Of a stretch of 64,000 nucleotides of DNA, positions 59,187 to 64,000 are shown piece after piece. The stretch covers positions 7,805 through 71,804 of the forward strand of contig CALRNL020000013.1 of NCBI GenBank assembly GCA_943369525.1. The letters are read 5' to 3'. The position numbers were made by a program, and so were the translations under genes. This DNA is from BAIKAL-G1 sp943369525. GTDB lineage: Bacteria; Cyanobacteriota; Cyanobacteriia; PCC-6307; Cyanobiaceae. How positions within the stretch are numbered: position 1 is the stretch's first letter; each line of letters begins with the position of its first letter. The notes under the pieces are model-generated. The model did no database searches, was not told the DNA's origin, and saw nothing but the letters and a program-made list of their open reading frames with translations.

Positions 59187-60371
59187 ATGACGCAGCTGGA
59201 GACGCGCACGGAGCCGATGGTGGTCAACTTCGGCCCCCACCACCCCTCGATGCACGGGGTGTTGCGGCTGGTGGTGACCCTCGATGGCGAGGACGTGGTG
59301 GACTGTGAGCCGGTGATCGGCTACCTGCACCGCGGCATGGAAAAAATTGCCGAGAACCGCACCAATGTGATGTTCGTGCCCTACGTGAGCCGCATGGACT
59401 ATGCGGCGGGCATGTTCTACGAGGCGATCGTGGTGAATGCGCCCGAACGGCTGGCCAATGTGCCGGTGCCGAAGCGGGCCAGCTACATCCGCGTGCTGAT
59501 GCTGGAACTGAACCGCATCGCCAACCACCTGCTCTGGCTGGGCCCGTTCCTGGCCGATGTGGGCGCCCAAACCCCCTTCTTCTACATCTTCCGTGAGCGG
59601 GAGATGATCTACGACCTCTGGGAAGCGGCCACCGGCCAGCGCCTGATCAACAACAACTACTTCCGCATTGGCGGCGTGGCCGCCGACCTGCCCTGGGGCT
59701 GGCTGGAGAAGTGCGAAGACTTCTGCAATTGGTTTGGACCCAAGATCGATGAATACGAAAAACTGATCACCAACAACCCGATCTTCCGCAAACGGATCGA
59801 GGGCCTGGGCGTGATCAGCCGCGAGATGGCAATCAACTGGAGCCTGTCGGGGCCGATGCTGCGGGCCTCGGGCGTGCCCTGGGACCTGCGCAAGGTGGAC
59901 CACTACGAGTGCTACGACGACTTCGAGTGGGATGTGGCCTGGCAGAAGGAGGGCGATTGCTACGCCCGCTACCGGGTGCGGATTGAGGAAATGCGCCAGT
60001 CGCTGAAGATCCTGCGCCAAGCGATCAAGATGATCCCCGGCGGCCCCACCGAAAACCTGGAGGCCCGGCGCCAGGCCGAGGGCAAGAAAAGCGAGTGGTA
60101 TGGCTTCGATTACCAGACCGTGGCCAAGAAGGTGGCACCCACCTTCAAGATTCCTTCCGGCGAGCTCTACACCCGGCTGGAATCGGGCAAGGGCGAAATC
60201 GGCGTGTTCATCCAGGGCAACGACGACGTGACCCCCTGGCGCTTCAAGATTCGCGCCGCCGATCTCAACAACCTCCAGATCCTGCCCCACATCCTCAAGG
60301 GGGCCAAGGTGGCCGACATCATGGCGATCCTGGGTTCGATCGACGTGATCATGGGCTCGGTGGATCGCTGA
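59187..60371 (+). CDS. ndhH: NAD(P)H-quinone oxidoreductase subunit H (NdhH)
   Basis: A 394-residue hydrophilic subunit near the quinone site. The start MTQLETRTEPMVVNFGPHHP, then MHGVLRLVVTLDGEDVVDCEPVIGYLHRGMEK in parts, and the ending DIMAILGSIDVIMGSVDR are diagnostic. A start 109 codons further up has no support. It stands alone here rather than with other ndh genes, and is divergent from rsmH by 64 bp. Confidence 0.96.
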   Translation: MTQLETRTEPMVVNFGPHHPSMHGVLRLVVTLDGEDVVDCEPVIGYLHRGMEKIAENRTNVMFVPYVSRMDYAAGMFYEAIVVNAPERLANVPVPKRASYIRVLMLELNRIANHLLWLGPFLADVGAQTPFFYIFREREMIYDLWEAATGQRLINNNYFRIGGVAADLPWGWLEKCEDFCNWFGPKIDEYEKLITNNPIFRKRIEGLGVISREMAINWSLSGPMLRASGVPWDLRKVDHYECYDDFEWDVAWQKEGDCYARYRVRIEEMRQSLKILRQAIKMIPGGPTENLEARRQAEGKKSEWYGFDYQTVAKKVAPTFKIPSGELYTRLESGKGEIGVFIQGNDDVTPWRFKIRAADLNNLQILPHILKGAKVADIMAILGSIDVIMGSVDR

Positions 60372-60394
60372 TTCGACGAGAACGGCTGGGTCTA

Positions 60395-60424
60395 GAGCTG
60401 CTTTGATGAGAGCTGCTTTGATGA
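60395..60424. repeat. Perfect tandem duplication of 15 bp
   Basis: GAGCTGCTTTGATGA occurs twice back to back (60395-60409, 60410-60424), 24 nt after the ndhH stop. Confidence 0.8.
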
Positions 60425-60469
60425 AATCGTTCGTTCCGTCCGTTCGTCCGTTTGCTGCTTCCTAAAAAT

Positions 60470-60553
60470 CGGTTTTTTAGGGAAATGGTTCTTTAGGGAA
60501 ATACGTTCTTTAGGGAAATCGGTTCTTTAGGAAAATCCATTCTTTGGCGAATT
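60470..60553. repeat. Five tandem 16-17 bp repeats
   Basis: Units at 60470-60486, 60487-60502, 60503-60519, 60520-60536 and 60537-60553 share the core GGTTCTTTAGGGAAAT; the first four differ by one to three bases and the last is more degenerate. Confidence 0.75.
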
Positions 60554-60827
60554 CGCTGCTTCGGCGCGATCGCCGGCGCAGCGTCGAGCCGGACGTTACA
60601 GATCCCTTTCGCCTGGCGGGATCCGGCAGTGGTTAGCCAACAAAGCAGCGCCGCCTGGGGCCTGGGCCAGGGAGTGCCATCGCGCAAAGCTCGCGGCGTG
60701 GGGGGGATGGGTTGCAAGCCAAAGAGGGATCGGCAGCAAGCCAAGGTCGGCGGGATCAAGGCCCACCACCGCGACGCGAACGAAAGCTGCGACTGGGTTC
60801 ATATCTGGTCACAACTAGGCGCCCATG

Positions 60828-60846
60828 ATGCACATCCCATGCGCAT
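60828..60846. promoter_or_regulatory. Imperfect palindrome before the RTX gene
   Basis: ATGCACAT-CCC-ATGCGCAT: 8-bp arms with one mismatch and a 3-nt spacer, about 20 bp before the TACCTT box and 48 bp before the ATG. It could be a repressor operator at the -35 region. Confidence 0.4.
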
Positions 60847-60865
60847 TTGGGACAAATCCGGCCGC

Positions 60866-60871
60866 TACCTT
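60866..60871 (+). promoter_or_regulatory. Possible -10 box before the RTX gene
   Basis: TACCTT, 23 nt before the ATG at 60895. The -35 is unclear. Confidence 0.3.
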
Positions 60872-60894
60872 TGCCGGGTCCCAACCGACAGACC

Positions 60895-62265
60895 ATGGCT
60901 TCCGTAGTCCTACCCCCCGTGATTGAGCCGCTGGTCGCCCAGGCGATTGTCGAACCAGTGAGCACCAGAAAGCCACCCGCTCCGATCAATTTGATTGGCA
61001 CTGTTGGGGCCGACACCCTATCCGGCAGCAAGGGCAACGACGTCTACTCGGCCGGCGCAGGCAATGACCTGATCAAGGGCTCCGCCGGCAATGACAGCAT
61101 CAGCGGTGGCTCAGGTATCGATACGCTCGACTACTCCGGGCTCAACGCTGACATCACCTTCTCCCGGGGTGGAGTGATCACAAAATCCGGGGGCATGGGC
61201 GTTGACACCATCGCCGCCTTTGATGTTGAAGTGATCAAAGGCAATGCCAATCGCATCAATACGATCGACGGGAGCGGCGGCACAACCGCAGCCCTGAACG
61301 TAGATCTCTCAACTAATTCTCTTGAAATTACCGGCTTGCCCGTAATTGGCAGTGCCAAGCTGACGGTGATCAACTTCAGCAATGTCAATGGTTCCGAGAA
61401 CAATGACGTGATCCTTGGCGATGCCAAGGCCAATACCCTCAATGGCGGCGGCGGCAACGACACCATTTCCGGCGGTGGCGGCGACGACCTCTTGCTCGGA
61501 TCGAGCGGCTCCGATGTCTACCGGGGCGGCACAGGCGCCGACACCCTCAGCTATGAAGGCCTCGCCGGCGGTGTGACCCTCGTGCGAGGGGGCACGATCA
61601 TCAAAGCCGATGGCTCGGTCGACAGCATCGCCGATTTTTCGGTCGAAACCATCGTCGGCACCAAGGGCGCGGTCAACACGATTGACGGCACCACCGGGGT
61701 AACGGCCGCCCTGAATGTAAACCTATCCACCCAGAATCTGACGATCACCGGCCTGCCGTTTGTTGGCACGGCCGCCCTCACGGTCAAAAACTTTAGCGAT
61801 GTGAGGGGATCGGAGAATGCCGATCTCATCACCGGCGACAAAGGCGCCAATCGCTTGATCGGCAATGGCGGCAACGACATCCTCCGCGGCCTCGGCGGCA
61901 AGGACATCCTCAGCGGTGGCGCTGGCGCCGATACCTTTGTATTCGGCTATGGGGATTCGCTGCTAAGCGGCTTCGACTCCATTACGGATCTGGCGATTGG
62001 GGTTGATGCCATCGATGGCTGGGCTGCAACGGCGGTGGCCAATGCGGGCAGGGCAACCAGCCTGAATGCCGGCGATATCAGCAGGGTGTTGTTTGGCAAC
62101 ACCTTCCTGGCCAATGGTGCTGCCGCCTTCGTGGTGGGCGCCACGGGCGGAGATCGCACCTTCCTCGCCATGAATGATTCCCAGGTTGGCTTCCAAGCCG
62201 GCAAGGACCTGCTCGTTGAAATCACCGGCTATACCGGAAGCCTTGGCAACCTGGCGATTGTTTGA
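60895..62265 (+). CDS. RTX-repeat surface protein with C-terminal bluetail-like domain
   Basis: A 456-residue protein with no classical signal peptide. Calcium-binding RTX nonapeptides (GGxGxDxLx type) occur at about 36-72, 165-213 and 303-345. Between them two copies of a ~90-residue module (about 73-165 and 212-303) show a shared pattern, ending in (L/I)TVxNFSxVxGSEN. Residues 346-456 form a domain with RTFLAMND and ITGYTGSLGNLAIV, resembling the C-terminal bluetail domain of putative cyanobacterial surface proteins. Probably exported and calcium-stabilised; the true role is unknown. A terminator follows at 62370-62403. Confidence 0.8.
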   Translation: MASVVLPPVIEPLVAQAIVEPVSTRKPPAPINLIGTVGADTLSGSKGNDVYSAGAGNDLIKGSAGNDSISGGSGIDTLDYSGLNADITFSRGGVITKSGGMGVDTIAAFDVEVIKGNANRINTIDGSGGTTAALNVDLSTNSLEITGLPVIGSAKLTVINFSNVNGSENNDVILGDAKANTLNGGGGNDTISGGGGDDLLLGSSGSDVYRGGTGADTLSYEGLAGGVTLVRGGTIIKADGSVDSIADFSVETIVGTKGAVNTIDGTTGVTAALNVNLSTQNLTITGLPFVGTAALTVKNFSDVRGSENADLITGDKGANRLIGNGGNDILRGLGGKDILSGGAGADTFVFGYGDSLLSGFDSITDLAIGVDAIDGWAATAVANAGRATSLNAGDISRVLFGNTFLANGAAAFVVGATGGDRTFLAMNDSQVGFQAGKDLLVEITGYTGSLGNLAIV

Positions 62266-62369
62266 TGGCCTGGGATCGGCCCGGCCGCCGTTAGGCAAGG
62301 CCTCCCAAGACCAATCCCGATCCATCCCCATGGATCGGGCCCAACGGTTGACATTACGGCGATTCCTAG

Positions 62370-62403
62370 GGCCAGCTTCTCTACGAAGAAGCTGGCCTTT
62401 TTT
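62370..62403 (+). terminator. Rho-independent terminator after the RTX gene
   Basis: Perfect 11-bp stem (GGCCAGCTTCT at 62370-62380 / AGAAGCTGGCC at 62387-62397) with a 6-nt loop, followed by T6 at 62398-62403. It lies 105 nt after the RTX stop on the plus strand. Confidence 0.9.
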
Positions 62404-62563
62404 CACATCCAAGCCTGGCAGCCCGTCCCTACGGCATGGATGAAGGGGAACAGCGAGCTGACCCCCAAGCCCAACTCCGATAGGGTTTTCAGGTTTCCTG
62501 GGCAGCTGATTCCTTTTTGCCAAGCAAAGGGACCATTTGCCCCCCGCAAGGGGCTGTCGCTCC

Positions 62564-62971
62564 ATGGCCAGAGGCGCCTTTCTCAACCGGATCCGCTCCA
62601 GCGGCTACCTGCTCCCCGCCGCGCTGACGGGCTACCTCTGGCTGAAGGGCGGCTGGCCCGGTCTGCCGGGCCTGGCTTGCCCGCTGCGGGCCCTCACCGG
62701 CATCCCCTGCCCCACCTGCTTCCTCACCCGGGCCACCTGCGCCAGCCTGCACGCTGATTGGCCCGCAGCCCTCCAGCTGCACGCCTTTGGGCCCGTGGTG
62801 GCCGCCGCCCTGGTGCTCTGGAGTGTGCAGGCGATCCGTAGCCGGCGCTTCTATCCCCAGGGCGTGGAGGCCTGGCATCTGGTGGTGTTTGTGCTGGCCC
62901 TGGTGGCCTACTGGGTTGCCCGCCTGGGGCTCAGCTATGGCTTGGGCATCCAGGCGTTCCCAAGCGGGTAA
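62564..62971 (+). CDS. DUF2752 membrane protein
   Basis: A 135-residue protein with about three helices. The motif GIPCPTCFLTR near 50-60 matches the GxxCPxCGxTR pattern of DUF2752, with Phe instead of the usual Gly. The role is unknown. ATG at 62564; the following gene is on the other strand. Confidence 0.75.
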   Translation: MARGAFLNRIRSSGYLLPAALTGYLWLKGGWPGLPGLACPLRALTGIPCPTCFLTRATCASLHADWPAALQLHAFGPVVAAALVLWSVQAIRSRRFYPQGVEAWHLVVFVLALVAYWVARLGLSYGLGIQAFPSG

Positions 62972-62995
62972 GCCCCAGGCGAGATCGGCGGCCGA

Positions 62996-63697
62996 TCAGG
63001 TGAGCACGCCCTGGCGATAGGCGGCGTTTTGGACGTAGAAGCTGGCCACGGCAGGAGCCACCAGCAGCCCCAGGCCGCAGGTGCAAATCGACACCACCAG
63101 CACCACCAGGCCTGCCAGGATCTCTATCCCCACAAAGGTCCAACCATTGTCAGAGCGATAGACCGCCTGGAAAGAAGAACTAAAGGCATCGAGGATCGCC
63201 ATGTCGGTGGTGAAGATCTTGTTGACATAGACCGGCGTTACCAGCAGCACAGCCACCCCAGGCAGCACGCAGAGCAACAGGCCCAGCGTCGACACCACGG
63301 TAAAGAGGACACCGGCCAGCAGGTAGCGCCAGGGGCGCTGGAAAAGGGTGCGGAAGGCCCGATCCACGGTGACGGTTTCGCCGCTGACGTAATGGAGCGC
63401 TGGCACCGCAGCAAACAGAACGGCGACCAAATTGGAGAGAATCGTGAACGGAATCTGGCCGAGCTGGCCGAGCACCAAGCCCAGGCTGGAGGAGGTAGAC
63501 GCACCATCGATGACGCTGCCCAGGCTGACACCCGCCACACCATTGCCGATCAGCGTCAGGATCAGCTGGGCGGCAAAGCCGAGCACGGTAAGGATCGCTG
63601 TGGCAATCCAAATAATCAAAATTGTAGGGATATGGGCGACAAATAATTCCCAGGCCTTATTCAAGGTGGGCTGTTCATAGGCAATCGGAGCGGCCAC
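62996..63697 (-). CDS. Hypothetical membrane protein (DUF975-like layout)
   Basis: A 233-residue protein with about six helices (20-48, 85-105, 125-160 with a re-entrant-looking TLGLLLCVLPGVAVLLVTPVY, 190-218). The polar loop with GETVTVDRAFRTLFQRPWRY resembles DUF975 or Yip1-type proteins. No reaction is known. It converges with DUF2752; such membrane proteins are often neighbours in cyanobacteria. Confidence 0.6.
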   Translation of the reverse strand: MAAPIAYEQPTLNKAWELFVAHIPTILIIWIATAILTVLGFAAQLILTLIGNGVAGVSLGSVIDGASTSSSLGLVLGQLGQIPFTILSNLVAVLFAAVPALHYVSGETVTVDRAFRTLFQRPWRYLLAGVLFTVVSTLGLLLCVLPGVAVLLVTPVYVNKIFTTDMAILDAFSSSFQAVYRSDNGWTFVGIEILAGLVVLVVSICTCGLGLLVAPAVASFYVQNAAYRQGVLT

Positions 63698-64000
63698 AAT
63701 CCTGGGGGTCGAACTGGGCGAAAGCTAGGGGCCCCAGCTGGGGCGGGCAAGCCAAAGCCGCTGAAGCGACACCAAACGGCGCCGATGCCGGCGAGTCCCG
63801 GCGAATCGCCTCCAAGGAATTGCCTTCGAGGAATCGCCTTGGGGGGAACCGCCCCTAGGAGTTTGTCGCCTATAGGGCACAGAGATGCAGGCCACAGCGA
63901 ATCGATGCTGAGCTGAATGACCGCAGCTCTGTTCTTCCGCCTTTTGGGCTCAGTCGATGTGGAGTTCACTCAGCCTTGGCTCAATTGGCCAGGGCCGCTG
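63698..64000. other. Gene-free end of window with 14-bp tandem repeats
   Basis: 303 bp with four degenerate 14-bp units at 63803-63858. A minus-strand open frame of about 100 codons crosses it, but overlaps the start of the neighbouring gene and lacks motifs, so it is not called. The right edge may belong to the next gene's upstream region. Confidence 0.35.
63803..63858. repeat. Four tandem 14-bp repeats
   Basis: GAATCGCCTCCAAG, GAATTGCCTTCGAG, GAATCGCCTTGGGG and GGAACCGCCCCTAG follow each other without spacers (63803-63858). Confidence 0.6.

Larger units (their letters stand above)
60372..60894. other. 523-bp gene-free region with short tandem repeats and a possible operator
   Basis: Contains a 15-bp perfect tandem duplication (60395-60424), CGTT/CCGT simple repeats (about 60427-60452), five 16-17 bp tandem units (60470-60553), one HIP1 octamer GCGATCGC (60566-60573), a 19-bp imperfect palindrome (60828-60846), and a TACCTT box (60866-60871). 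No gene is visible on either strand. Confidence 0.55.

Noticed and set aside
62347..62352. TTGACA that could be a -35 element
   Set aside because: No matching -10 at 16-18 bp, and a strong terminator follows directly.
63661..63969. Minus-strand open frame at the right edge
   Set aside because: Overlaps the start of the membrane protein gene and consists partly of translated 14-bp repeats; no motif.
1..64000. tRNA, rRNA, CRISPR, insertion sequences, prophage
   Set aside because: No TPsiC-like arms, array-type direct repeats with spacers, transposase or phage gene was seen in any intergenic region or frame.

Overview
The window comes from a GC-rich unicellular cyanobacterium of the Cyanobium / freshwater Synechococcus type. 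The evidence is gene content: ycf3, ycf34, ndh genes, chlM, the crtB-crtP pair, a high-light-inducible protein, RpaB, Rre1, a PedR-like regulator, and a surface protein ending in a cyanobacterial 'bluetail'-like domain. Genes are densely packed on both strands, with many 1-4 nt overlaps, and gene order looks like ordinary picocyanobacterial core genome. I see no rRNA or tRNA gene, CRISPR array, insertion sequence, prophage or plasmid function.

Layout. 1-10 kb: tail of ycf3, radA, rpaB, then a lipid-synthesis run plsX-fabH-fabD-plsC, converging on a YdcF-like gene, tsaB and ycf34, followed by a tRNA nucleotidyltransferase. 10-17 kb: RNA-binding protein, hydrolase, carotenoid genes crtB-crtP, ndhM with a DUF3172 gene, an RbcR-type LysR regulator and an NnrU-family membrane protein. 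17-25 kb: ndhF, ndhD, a LapA-like protein, scpA, a sugar-nucleotide transferase, metF and a PedR-like regulator. 25-34 kb (minus strand): CYTH protein, NAD kinase, ndhE-G-I-A, citrate synthase, sixA and a DUF3352 protein. 34-42 kb: rhodanese, hrcA, trpB, SUI1 factor, TauE/SafE permease, cysC, AI-2E-type permease, purE, nagA, chlM. 42.5-48 kb: three different photolyase/cryptochrome genes plus a redoxin-fold protein. 48-55.5 kb: small membrane protein, hli, an HPP-family transporter, DUF2062, a cellulose-synthase-like glycosyltransferase, an RluA-type protein and rre1. 55.5-60.4 kb: cysteine desulfurase, membrane proteins, rsmH, ndhH. 60.4-64 kb: an accessory-looking stretch with short tandem repeats, an RTX/bluetail surface protein, DUF2752 and another membrane protein.

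How the genes work together. Eight NDH-1 subunit genes (A, D, E, F, G, H, I, M) lie at four places. They connect respiration and cyclic electron flow with carotenoid and chlorophyll synthesis, photosystem I assembly and light/redox regulators. The neatest regulatory link is a near-perfect HLR1 element in front of the hli gene: HLR1 is the known target of RpaB, whose gene is about 46 kb away in the same window.

I did not find a convincing new multi-gene system. The observations most worth following are: an Ala/Gly/Val repeat extension on PlsX, an RluA-family protein lacking its catalytic Asp, an FeS-type photolyase that has lost most cluster cysteines, an 18-bp perfect hairpin between two small genes, and the repeat-rich region before the RTX gene. 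Family names rest on recognising motifs by eye; no database search was possible.
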